DNA from: Cytophagales bacterium
GTDB lineage: Bacteria > Bacteroidota > Bacteroidia > Cytophagales > Cyclobacteriaceae
Length of the DNA: 64,000 nucleotides
Assembly: GCA_033344775.1 (NCBI GenBank)
Contig: JAWPMT010000002.1
Span: 1 to 64,000 of the forward strand
Reading direction: 5' to 3'
In this document: positions 56,385 through 64,000 of the stretch, piece by piece
Position numbering within the stretch: the stretch's first letter is position 1
Layout of the letters: each line of letters starts with the position of its first letter
The notes under the pieces: generated by a model
The model's input: only the letters and a program-made list of their open reading frames with translations
The model's database searches: none
What the model was told of the DNA's origin: nothing
Program-made: the position numbers and the translations under genes

Positions 56385-59306
56385 ATGCTAGCATTCCGAT
56401 TAAGGTCCACTACATCGTTGTTCTCTACCATATTTCACTTATCTGGTATTATCAAAGGATGTTTATGTCTTGCGTTATTGATCCTGATGAATCCCTTGAA
56501 AGGTCAATTCCTGGGTTTGCCTTCGATCGAGATTTACAGCTTTAAAGACTATTCCGCTGGTGGTCAAAATTATCAGATCCGTCAATCAGAGGAAGGATTG
56601 ATCTACATCGCCAATAATTTTGGATTGCTAAGTTTCGATGGTACGTATTGGCATACGGATAGCATAGATGGGGGAACCAAAGTGAGATCCGTATATCCTC
56701 ATACCAGCGGGAAGGTCTATGTAGGTGCTCAAAATGAATTTGGATATTTCGCTCCGGGAGCTAATGGTTTCCTGAGTTATAATTCGTTGACAGACCTCAT
56801 TCCGGAAGATCATCGAAGTTTTGAGGATGTTTGGAAAATTTGTGATACCGAATATGGGATCAGCTTTACCACGACGGGTGGGACGTATTTTTTTAAAGAT
56901 GAGCAGATCACGTTCATAGAATCTTCCATTGAACCTGGGTTTGCACTGGAGTACAAAGGAGAATTGCTCACAAAACATAAATTCTCAGACGTGCATTTGT
57001 GGAAGGATGGAAAGTGGACCGTAAGGCCTCGTCAGCCCAAAATGACCGGAGGACTAGTTTCGATTGTCGATCTGGGGAATGATCGCGAGTTATGGGTTTC
57101 AAGGCAAGGGATCCAAATGCTTGATGGGGATCAGGAAAAGCCATTTTTGAATGCTGATTTGGTTAAACGACTGGAAGATGCAGATATTTCGAAGGCCATA
57201 AGATTGCTCAATGGAAGCATTGCCATTGCCACTATTGCAAAAGGTCTGTTCATTATTGATAGTGAAACGGGAGCATTGGACCTGCATATGGACGAAAACA
57301 ATGGCCTGGTAGGGCACACGGTGTACGATGTAATTGAAGATCGCAATGGATCACTTTGGTTAAGCATGACCAATAACATTGTAAGAATTTCATGGTCATA
57401 CCCGTTCAGTTTTATCAATAGTAACCTCAATGTGCCAGGAACAGGCTACACGGCTCAAATGTCCAATGACAAACTTTATCTGGGGACAAATACGGGTTTG
57501 TATGTTGGCGATATGCCATTTCCGACTTTTGAGAGAGTAGAAGGGATCGAAGGCCAGATCAATACCATCCAGAAAGTTGATGGTCAGATCATTGTTTCAG
57601 CGCATGAAGGCGTGTTTTTAGTGGAAAATGGGCGCATCGAACCCATCGAAAAATCAGAAGGTTGGTGGTCCGTGATTCCTACGAAAAATCCTGAATATTT
57701 CATTGCGGGGACTTATGAAGGATTGGGGCTCTTATCCCGAAAGAATGGTGAATGGCAAGTGGTTAAACGTTATGAAGGTTTTGGTGAGTCTTCACGCGTC
57801 TTGGCATTTGATCAGTCTGGCGACCTCTGGATGGCTCATGGATACAGAGGTGTATACCGCTTTCGTATGAGCAAAAGCTATGATCAAATCAAGGAAGTTA
57901 GTTATTTCGGTCCGGAATCCGGATTGCCGTCACAATACCTGAACAATGTTTTTTCCCTTTCTGAAGGTCTGGTTTTTACAGGTGAGACAGGGGTTTACCA
58001 ATTTGACAAAGCCACGGAAATGTTTGAACGACATACATTTTTGGATACCCTGATTGGTCATGGAGAACATACACGAATCATAAAGCCAGTTTCGAATGAT
58101 CAAACCTTTGTGATCACCAGAGATTTTTCAGCTGTGATGAAATCCAGTCAATGGACGGGGATCAGTATGGACAAGAACCCCTTTATTGGTGTACATCATT
58201 TATTAAACGATGACCTGATTCAGGTTTCAGTTATCGATGAAAATAATATCTTGTTTTCTGCTAATGAAGGATTCTTACATTACAATAATAATTATGGCTT
58301 GTTGAATAAGGAGATCAATGTGTTGATTAGGTCTGTTTATTCCATACATGCGGATAGTGTGCTCTATGGAGGTTATGGAGGTTTTGATCACACGGGAGAA
58401 GTTTCATTTCCCTATCATCAAAACTCTGTTGCTTTTACTTATTCTTCGATCGATTATCAATTTCATAACTGTGAATACCGATATCGACTTGTTGGTTACA
58501 AAGACGAACAATGGTCTTCCTGGTCGGGTGCTACATTCAAGGAATTCACCAATCTATACGAAGGAGATTACGAGTTTCAGGTAGAGGCCAAGGATGCACT
58601 GGGCAATGTTTCTCCAATGACATCTTATGCATTCGAAGTGGATCCTCCCTGGTTCAGAACGACCATCGCTTATAGCATTATGGTCTTATCCATCGTTATG
58701 ACGATTTTCTTCAGTGCCAACTGGTATCGTCAAAGACATAAACGTATCCAAAAACGACTCATCGCAGAGCAAAAGCAAGAATTGGATTTGAGGGACAAAG
58801 AACTCATTCAATTACGCAATGAGAAATTAAGAGCAGAGGTCAATACTAAGCGAAAAGAATTAGCTACCTCGACCATGCATCTGATCGATAAAAATGAATT
58901 CATGAATCAGATCAAACAGCACTTGTTGGAGATCAAAAAATCCCTCGATGGCGATGCTGTGATCATGAAAAACCTTAATCGTTTGGTCAAGGACATTGAT
59001 AAAAACATTGATCAGGACCGGGCATGGAAACAGTTTGAGATCAATTTTGATGAAGTACATGGTGATTTTCTGAAGACCATTCAGTCAGATTATCCAGTTT
59101 TGTCACCACAAGACTTGAAACTTTGTGCTTATCTGCGAATGAATATGACCACTAAGGAAATTGCCAATCTCCTGAAGATATCTGTTCGTGGAGTGGAAAT
59201 TGCACGTTACCGATTGAGAAAGAAACTGGCCTTGAACCACGATAAAAACCTTGTGGATTTCATGATCAAATACGGAACAGAACAAGCAATGGTAAGTGCT
59301 AATTGA
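56385..59306 (+). CDS. Membrane-spanning propeller sensor with LuxR-type HTH, no kinase
   Basis: 973 residues: N-terminal signal or anchor (to KGQF), a two-component-type beta-propeller (about 45-690, with repeats such as GLIYIANNFGLLSFDG and DRNGSLWLSMTNN), a Y_Y_Y domain (about 695-755), one membrane span (about 763-783), a long coiled coil and a C-terminal LuxR-type HTH (LRMNMTTKEIANLLKIS, SVRGVEIARYRLRKKL). No histidine kinase or receiver domain is present, so the signal would pass directly from periplasm to DNA. It is divergent from the PKD/GH16/sulfatase genes and probably controls them. Confidence 0.88.
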   Translation: MLAFRLRSTTSLFSTIFHLSGIIKGCLCLALLILMNPLKGQFLGLPSIEIYSFKDYSAGGQNYQIRQSEEGLIYIANNFGLLSFDGTYWHTDSIDGGTKVRSVYPHTSGKVYVGAQNEFGYFAPGANGFLSYNSLTDLIPEDHRSFEDVWKICDTEYGISFTTTGGTYFFKDEQITFIESSIEPGFALEYKGELLTKHKFSDVHLWKDGKWTVRPRQPKMTGGLVSIVDLGNDRELWVSRQGIQMLDGDQEKPFLNADLVKRLEDADISKAIRLLNGSIAIATIAKGLFIIDSETGALDLHMDENNGLVGHTVYDVIEDRNGSLWLSMTNNIVRISWSYPFSFINSNLNVPGTGYTAQMSNDKLYLGTNTGLYVGDMPFPTFERVEGIEGQINTIQKVDGQIIVSAHEGVFLVENGRIEPIEKSEGWWSVIPTKNPEYFIAGTYEGLGLLSRKNGEWQVVKRYEGFGESSRVLAFDQSGDLWMAHGYRGVYRFRMSKSYDQIKEVSYFGPESGLPSQYLNNVFSLSEGLVFTGETGVYQFDKATEMFERHTFLDTLIGHGEHTRIIKPVSNDQTFVITRDFSAVMKSSQWTGISMDKNPFIGVHHLLNDDLIQVSVIDENNILFSANEGFLHYNNNYGLLNKEINVLIRSVYSIHADSVLYGGYGGFDHTGEVSFPYHQNSVAFTYSSIDYQFHNCEYRYRLVGYKDEQWSSWSGATFKEFTNLYEGDYEFQVEAKDALGNVSPMTSYAFEVDPPWFRTTIAYSIMVLSIVMTIFFSANWYRQRHKRIQKRLIAEQKQELDLRDKELIQLRNEKLRAEVNTKRKELATSTMHLIDKNEFMNQIKQHLLEIKKSLDGDAVIMKNLNRLVKDIDKNIDQDRAWKQFEINFDEVHGDFLKTIQSDYPVLSPQDLKLCAYLRMNMTTKEIANLLKISVRGVEIARYRLRKKLALNHDKNLVDFMIKYGTEQAMVSAN

Positions 59307-59348
59307 TTATAACCCTTTTATGCATTAAGCTTGCATAAACAGGACAAA

Positions 59349-60047
59349 ATGATGGTCAGGAGTTTGATGCTGTTATTGGGTATAGCTTGCCTAATGGGTT
59401 GTCGATCAACCGTAGAAACAGAAAAGTTACAGGGACTGTGGGAATTGGAGGTATTTGAAGTAGATGGGGTAGAAGAACCTCACTCTCCTTATTTTTTACA
59501 AATGAATCCGGATGGCAGTTTTGCTGTCGCTAAGCGAACAGGAGATGTGCGAGGCTTTTATGATATCAACGGAAGTCAGATCTTGTTCAAGAGCACAGAT
59601 GTGGTTTGGTTCAATAAACAATGGGCCTTAGAGATTCTTAGAGAAAAAATCAGATTAACAGGTAAAGGCTATTATGGGAAAACGCCTTATTACAGTGGAT
59701 ACCGTCAAGGATTTTTGAACACCCGATTGACATTTACTCCTGTCGAATCCATCCCGAGTTTCCAGGCATTTGAGGATGCCATCCAGGGCAGATGGGAATT
59801 GTACAAGATCAGGGAAAAGGGCGACTCGGAACAATTGACTGATACCTGGATGAAAATTGAAAACGGAGAATATGCCATTGCTGGGCCCGATCACTATGAA
59901 TCCGGCGCAGCGACGATCAATACCCGCTATCGTAAGGTCTATTTCCAGGGGCATAATACCGCCTGGGATGCCTGGTTCTTTGGAGAAGAACTTCGATTAT
60001 CTAACAATGCGATGGAACTGATCTACAACTTGAGAAAGTCACGATAA
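59349..60047 (+). CDS. Lipocalin-like lipoprotein of unknown function
   Basis: 232 residues from the ATG at 59349, preceded by AGGAC. Lipobox LMGC (Cys near 18). Two repeats of a lipocalin-like half: LQGLWELEVFEVDG and IQGRWELYKIREKG, each followed by beta strands, suggest an internal duplication. Its upstream region has a hairpin (TTATGCA/TGCATAA, 59318-59338). Function unknown. Confidence 0.7.
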   Translation: MMVRSLMLLLGIACLMGCRSTVETEKLQGLWELEVFEVDGVEEPHSPYFLQMNPDGSFAVAKRTGDVRGFYDINGSQILFKSTDVVWFNKQWALEILREKIRLTGKGYYGKTPYYSGYRQGFLNTRLTFTPVESIPSFQAFEDAIQGRWELYKIREKGDSEQLTDTWMKIENGEYAIAGPDHYESGAATINTRYRKVYFQGHNTAWDAWFFGEELRLSNNAMELIYNLRKSR

Positions 60048-61103
60048 TGAAATGACTTGCCCGGTACGAACAGATTCATCAGCTGCCAAAACAATTTTCA
60101 AACTATCTACTGCCGCCTGATGATGTTCTGATAGGTCTATTTGTTCTCTTATCGCCTTAGAAAAGAGTTCCTGCTCTAATAAGCATAACTCATCATGGTC
60201 TGGCTCATCTTTGATACCTATCCACTCATCCTGTTTTATAAATTCTCCGGAATCATTGAGCAATCCATGATGGATTTTTAAGCCCCCGGTTTGGGTATGT
60301 CCCGAGATATCATCAGATGCCCCTTTAGGCTGATCAGAGATAGAGACACTTCCCCTAGGTCCGATCACATCCTTAATAAAAAAAGCAGTTTCGCTCATCA
60401 TAGGGCCCCAACCAGCTTCATACCAGCCAATCGACCCATCCTCGAATTTTACCTGAAGTTGACCATAGTTGTACATGTCTGGCGCAATTTCATCACTCAA
60501 CCTAGTTCCATTGGCAAAAACGGATACAGGTTTGGATTGAGTCATTGAACACATGATGTCCACATAGTGAACACCGCAATCCACAATCGGAGACATAGAT
60601 TGCATGAGCTGTTTATGCGTTTCCCATTGTGGACCGGAGCTCTGTTGATTGAGATTCATACGCATCACCAGTGGTTTTCCTAAATTCCTGGCGCTGACTA
60701 CAAATTCCTTCCATGCCGGATGTACGCGTAGTATATAGCCAATCACAAGCTGCCTTCCGGAAGAATGAGCAAGGTCAATCAGTTCATGGGCTTCCTTCGC
60801 GGTAGTAGCGAGCGGTTTTTCCAGAAATACGTGTGCACCAGCATTCAATGCTGCTTTTGCGTAAGCGGCATGTGTGTCCGGGTAGGTATTGATTGATACC
60901 GCATCTGGTTTTGTTTCTTGCAGTGCATGTGAAAAATTATCATAGGTAGACAATCCACCTAGTTCTTTAGATAATTTTTCTCTGGATGCAGGATTTCTGC
61001 TGACGAGTCCTACTATTTCAAAATCAGGCAATTGGTGATAAGCCCGTGCATGTGAAGTGCCCATATTGCCACATCCAACTACCAGTACCCTGACTTTTTC
61101 CAT
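60039..61103 (-). CDS. Gfo/Idh/MocA-family oxidoreductase
   Basis: 354 residues. An NAD(P)-binding Rossmann domain opens with VLVVGCGNMGTSHARAY, followed by EKPLATTAKEA, which contains the catalytic Lys of the family. The C-terminal domain (about 130-310) is the family beta-sheet. It acts on a sugar or sugar derivative; substrate unknown. It overlaps the lipoprotein gene tail to tail by nine bases. Confidence 0.9.
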   Translation of the reverse strand: MEKVRVLVVGCGNMGTSHARAYHQLPDFEIVGLVSRNPASREKLSKELGGLSTYDNFSHALQETKPDAVSINTYPDTHAAYAKAALNAGAHVFLEKPLATTAKEAHELIDLAHSSGRQLVIGYILRVHPAWKEFVVSARNLGKPLVMRMNLNQQSSGPQWETHKQLMQSMSPIVDCGVHYVDIMCSMTQSKPVSVFANGTRLSDEIAPDMYNYGQLQVKFEDGSIGWYEAGWGPMMSETAFFIKDVIGPRGSVSISDQPKGASDDISGHTQTGGLKIHHGLLNDSGEFIKQDEWIGIKDEPDHDELCLLEQELFSKAIREQIDLSEHHQAAVDSLKIVLAADESVRTGQVISLS

Positions 61104-61306
61104 GGGTTAAAGTTCTGATTTTCTTCCCTTTTATGTGAAAAAGCCAATTCAAATCGGATGGGTTTATGTTTCAAAAGACTTCCATGTGATTAAAAACGGA
61201 CATATTTAAATTTTTTTTCGAAATTTATTGAACCTCCTTCTTAGTCAAGTGTATAGCCCATCGACGATCCCGGGATGTTGTCACCACACTACAAAAGTTG
61301 AATGAG

Positions 61307-63319
61307 ATGAAAAATATAATTTGTATGCTGTTATTTGTTCTGATGATGGGTACATCAATTGCTGAAAACCGGCCAGAAGAAATACCAAGCAAGTTGACTG
61401 AGCTTAAAAGTCTCAGTTGGTACCAACAAACTGGCGAAAGATGGATGGATTTTCTCGCCCGAAACCCAGAGGACAAAAACGGATGGTTAGAATATTACAA
61501 GGCAGCTTCATTTGGGAAAGCTACTCAGGGGCAATTAGAAAAGATACAGTCAGAGATTGAGACTTTATTTCCTGAATCACGGGAATCCAATTATGTGAAG
61601 TTTCGATCCAATGGATGGAATGCCAATGGCGTGAATTATTTGAAAGAAGCCATCAGACAAGATCAAGGCGCGAAATCGTTTCTGGCTGAAGAGATCATGC
61701 TGGCAGAGGTACTGCTTGATGCGGATCAGAGAACACAATTGTCTAAAATGGTCTATGATGCTAAAGTCATCTATCCCAGCTTGCTCAATTACTCTTATAA
61801 CGTACTCATGTCTACAGGAGAAGAAGGTATCCTGGTGGTAGAAGGCGAGCATAGTACGATCCCCTTGTGGGTATTGCAAGATGTGATGGGCGTTCGAACG
61901 GATGTCAAAGTGTTGAATTTGGACCTTACTGAACATCGTGAGTTCCTTAGCGCCTGGATGCAGGAGAATCAATTGCAAGGATTGAATGCGTCTGGGAATA
62001 TCGAGAAATCAGTATTGCTTAGAGAATTGCCATTGGCCAATCCGAACAAAGACTTTTATTATGCACTGACGCTTTCAAATAAAGATTTGATCCCAGTGGA
62101 AGAGCGGTTATATGTAGTTGGGTTAGCTTCCATGCATACCGAAAATGAATTCGACAATTATCAGGTTTTACAACAAAATGTAGAGCAGAAATTCCTGATG
62201 GATTACCTAACGGTAAATTTTAATGGAGAGCCTAAAACTTCTACAGGACGCGTATACGAGACCAATTACATTGTACCCTTTCTACTCCTAAAAGAGTATT
62301 ACGATGAGATTGGTGATCAGGCCAATGCGGAAAAGTGGAGAGAGCAGATCCTGGAAGTGGCCGAACGTTCAGACCTTAAAGATCGGGTTCAGAAATTGAT
62401 GGATCAGGGACGATCAAAAGCCGAACCTGCTGTTTTTAAAGTGGTGGAAATCCCTACGAAGGTCTTTGACAAACGAATGAAGCAAGTCAAAGGGAACCTA
62501 TATGCTGCTGATAGCGAAGTATCTAATAAAGACTACTGGTTTTTCCTGGATTACCTGTATCGAAATGAATACAAAGAGATTTATGAAAAATCGGTCGTAG
62601 ATAAGTCTAAGTACGATCCGTTGACGGCTTCCTTTTTAGACAACTATCACTACAGTCCAGTCAACTCCGAAGCCCAGAAGTCAAAAGTCGAAAAGACTTA
62701 CATGAAGCGCTACAATGACTATCCTGCAATGGACATGAGTCATGAGGCTGCCAAAGCTTATTGTGAGTGGTTGACCTTTCAGTACAACAATCAACCTTCG
62801 AGGAAGTATAAGAAAGTAAAGTTCAGATTGCCTACAAGACAAGAGTGGACCATTGCAGCATTGGGTTACAAAGCCTTTCAAAGTTGGGAGTTATCTGAAA
62901 ATCAGGTTATTGTTCACAGTCGTCAGGGAAAGAAGAAGATAACGAATACCTATGATTTAAGTCAATATCAGGTGGATTACCCGTGGGCTATGGCTCGCTT
63001 TGATCAAAGAAATAGCATTACGAATGAGCACAAATGCTACCTGGCGAATATCAAAGCACCGGATGAAATTTCGTGTCCCGCTGGTATCAAAGGAGACGGA
63101 TTTACATTGACGTCACCGATTATGACCTATTTCGCCAACAACATGGGGCTATATGATGTCGTAGGAAATGTAGCAGAAATGACCAATTTGAATGGAATTG
63201 CGATGGGAGGGAGCTGGAACCACCCTGCGGAAGAAAGTACCATCACAAGTATCAATCGTTATGAAGGTTCGGATATTTCGGTCGGAATCCGGTTGTTTAT
63301 GGACGTAATTGAAGAGTAA
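61307..63319 (+). CDS. FGE-sulfatase-fold (SUMF1-like) secreted protein
   Basis: 670 residues from the ATG at 61307. Signal peptide (MKNIICMLLFVLMMGTSIA). Residues about 30-370 are helical and unassigned. The C-terminal part (about 380-670) has the SUMF1/FGE fold: DMSHEAAKAYCEWLTF, FRLPTRQEWTIAALG, YDVVGNVAEMTN and AMGGSWNHPA. The cysteine pair used by true formylglycine-generating enzymes after the GGSW block is absent, so it is more likely a structural or binding member like the GldJ/GldK group. The sigma-factor gene starts before its stop. Confidence 0.8.
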   Translation: MKNIICMLLFVLMMGTSIAENRPEEIPSKLTELKSLSWYQQTGERWMDFLARNPEDKNGWLEYYKAASFGKATQGQLEKIQSEIETLFPESRESNYVKFRSNGWNANGVNYLKEAIRQDQGAKSFLAEEIMLAEVLLDADQRTQLSKMVYDAKVIYPSLLNYSYNVLMSTGEEGILVVEGEHSTIPLWVLQDVMGVRTDVKVLNLDLTEHREFLSAWMQENQLQGLNASGNIEKSVLLRELPLANPNKDFYYALTLSNKDLIPVEERLYVVGLASMHTENEFDNYQVLQQNVEQKFLMDYLTVNFNGEPKTSTGRVYETNYIVPFLLLKEYYDEIGDQANAEKWREQILEVAERSDLKDRVQKLMDQGRSKAEPAVFKVVEIPTKVFDKRMKQVKGNLYAADSEVSNKDYWFFLDYLYRNEYKEIYEKSVVDKSKYDPLTASFLDNYHYSPVNSEAQKSKVEKTYMKRYNDYPAMDMSHEAAKAYCEWLTFQYNNQPSRKYKKVKFRLPTRQEWTIAALGYKAFQSWELSENQVIVHSRQGKKKITNTYDLSQYQVDYPWAMARFDQRNSITNEHKCYLANIKAPDEISCPAGIKGDGFTLTSPIMTYFANNMGLYDVVGNVAEMTNLNGIAMGGSWNHPAEESTITSINRYEGSDISVGIRLFMDVIEE

Positions 63320-63887
63320 GTTGGGATTCTTTACCAACTATAAAGGCAAGTCATCAGAAGAGCTGATGGTCCTCGTGCAAAACGGGGACCATCGGGCTTT
63401 TTCGGTGATTTATGACCGTTATGCAGGCCGGATAAAGGCCTTCTTCCTAAGGATGCTCTGGCAGGAAGAAGCATTGGCAGAAGATCAAGTACACGATCTC
63501 TTTGCCAAGTTGATTGAAAAGCCTGAATTGTTCAAGCAAGGTTTTGCGTTTGAACCATGGGTATTTCGGATTGCGATCAATATGTGTAAAAATATGTATC
63601 GAAAGCGCCAATTCCAGAGAGAGTACCTGGCCCATTTGGAGTCTGAAGGCATTGAATTTTCTACGATTGATCAGAAAATAGATTTGGAAGTAAAGCGCGA
63701 TGCCCTTTCGCGTGCCCTTGATCAACTGGATGAAGATAAACGTGAACTTTTCCTACTTCGTTTTCAACAAGAAATGAGTATCAATCAATTGGCCGCGCAC
63801 TATGAAGTTTCCGAGGGAACGATTAAGTCCAGGTTGTTTTATATTAAAAAAGGATTGACCGAAACCCTGATGCACCTAAAGAGATAA
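63309..63887 (+). CDS. ECF-type RNA polymerase sigma factor
   Basis: About 192 residues. The start is uncertain: a TTG at 63309 or 63321, or an ATG at 63366; the TTG starts keep the usual N-terminal segment. Region 2 (FSVIYDRYAGRIKAFFLRML ... EDQVHDLFAKL) and region 4 (LLRFQQEMSINQLAAHY, VSEGTIKSRLFYIKKGL) are clear. It overlaps the preceding gene and is followed four bases later by a gene in the anti-sigma position. Confidence 0.9.
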   Translation: MKSKLGFFTNYKGKSSEELMVLVQNGDHRAFSVIYDRYAGRIKAFFLRMLWQEEALAEDQVHDLFAKLIEKPELFKQGFAFEPWVFRIAINMCKNMYRKRQFQREYLAHLESEGIEFSTIDQKIDLEVKRDALSRALDQLDEDKRELFLLRFQQEMSINQLAAHYEVSEGTIKSRLFYIKKGLTETLMHLKR

Positions 63888-63891
63888 CATC

Positions 63892-64000
63892 ATGAATGAA
63901 GAATTTGATAAAATAGAACGTTTACTTCAGGCTGGGGATTTCGATACCTTAAGTGCCGAAGATCAATTTTGGATCAAGGATCACCTTGGAAGTCCAGAAA
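63892..64000 (+). CDS. Start of a gene in the anti-sigma position (truncated by window end)
   Basis: From the ATG at 63892 the frame stays open to the last base. The first 36 residues (MNEEFDKIERLLQAG, DTLSAEDQFWIKDH) are acidic and helical with no membrane segment yet. Its position four bases after the sigma-factor gene suggests an anti-sigma factor, but the family cannot be shown from the visible part. Confidence 0.6.
   Translation, partial: MNEEFDKIERLLQAGDFDTLSAEDQFWIKDHLGSPE

Noticed and set aside
61190-61210. AAAAACGGACA shared with the spacer at 48574
   Set aside because: Only one half-site occurs here and no -24/-12 pattern follows, so the sigma-54 idea was not extended to this gene.

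Overview
The window comes from a Bacteroidota genome, most likely a marine Cytophagales-type bacterium; the exact genus cannot be named from sequence alone. The evidence is the mix of families (one-piece histidine kinase/REC/AraC hybrid sensor, two-component-propeller LuxR regulator, PadR plus FtsX-type permease, DUF2807 protein, many Q-ending signal peptides), weak Shine-Dalgarno sites, and upstream boxes that fit the Bacteroidota -7 element TAnnTTTG. No rRNA, tRNA, CRISPR array, integrase or transposase was seen.

Layout. 0-2.5 kb: a multiply frameshifted remnant of a secreted Ig/PKD-type protein and a DUF885 gene whose conserved C-terminus has slipped out of frame. 2.6-8.4 kb: a NeuD-like acetyltransferase, a hybrid sensor/AraC regulator followed by two interlocked perfect inverted repeats, a 52-residue membrane miniprotein and a tandem pair of paralogous secreted/membrane proteins. 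8.4-22.0 kb: an accessory island packed with immune-type effector domains. Its left part is a minus-strand block: histidine kinase, LuxR response regulator, TIR protein, caspase-like peptidase. Its middle is a plus-strand operon in which two homologous membrane proteins bracket a 2-oxoglutarate/Fe dioxygenase and a second TIR protein. A convergent CAP12-type TIR gene follows, then a plus-strand operon of an extended asparaginase, a V4R-domain protein and a second CAP12-type TIR protein. No cyclic-nucleotide synthase, Argonaute or restriction system accompanies them, so the combination does not match a system I know and is the best candidate for something undescribed.

22.0-27.4 kb: the thiamine operon thiS-thiC-tenI-like-thiE-thiG-thiH, with a TPP riboswitch and a promoter placed exactly upstream of it. 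27.5-45.3 kb: ordinary chromosomal genes: small envelope proteins, alpha/beta hydrolases, a class V aminotransferase, a thioredoxin-like protein, a DUF2807 protein, a TPR lipoprotein, a WD40-like protein, a Nudix hydrolase with a DUF819 transporter, L-serine dehydratase, an S41 peptidase and an aspartate carbamoyltransferase. 45.5-49.4 kb: a PadR regulator with an FtsX/MacB permease, then a matching ABC ATPase that has its own candidate sigma-54 promoter. 49.4-52.4 kb: purC, a STAS protein, RNase Z and a queuosine-precursor transporter. 52.5-59.3 kb: a small glycan cluster (sulfatase, GH16 beta-glucanase, PKD lipoprotein) opposite a membrane-spanning propeller/LuxR regulator. 59.3-64 kb: a lipocalin-like lipoprotein, a Gfo/Idh/MocA oxidoreductase, an FGE-fold protein overlapping an ECF sigma factor, and the start of a probable anti-sigma gene.

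All coordinates and motifs were read by eye. Family names rest on remembered family signatures, not database searches.
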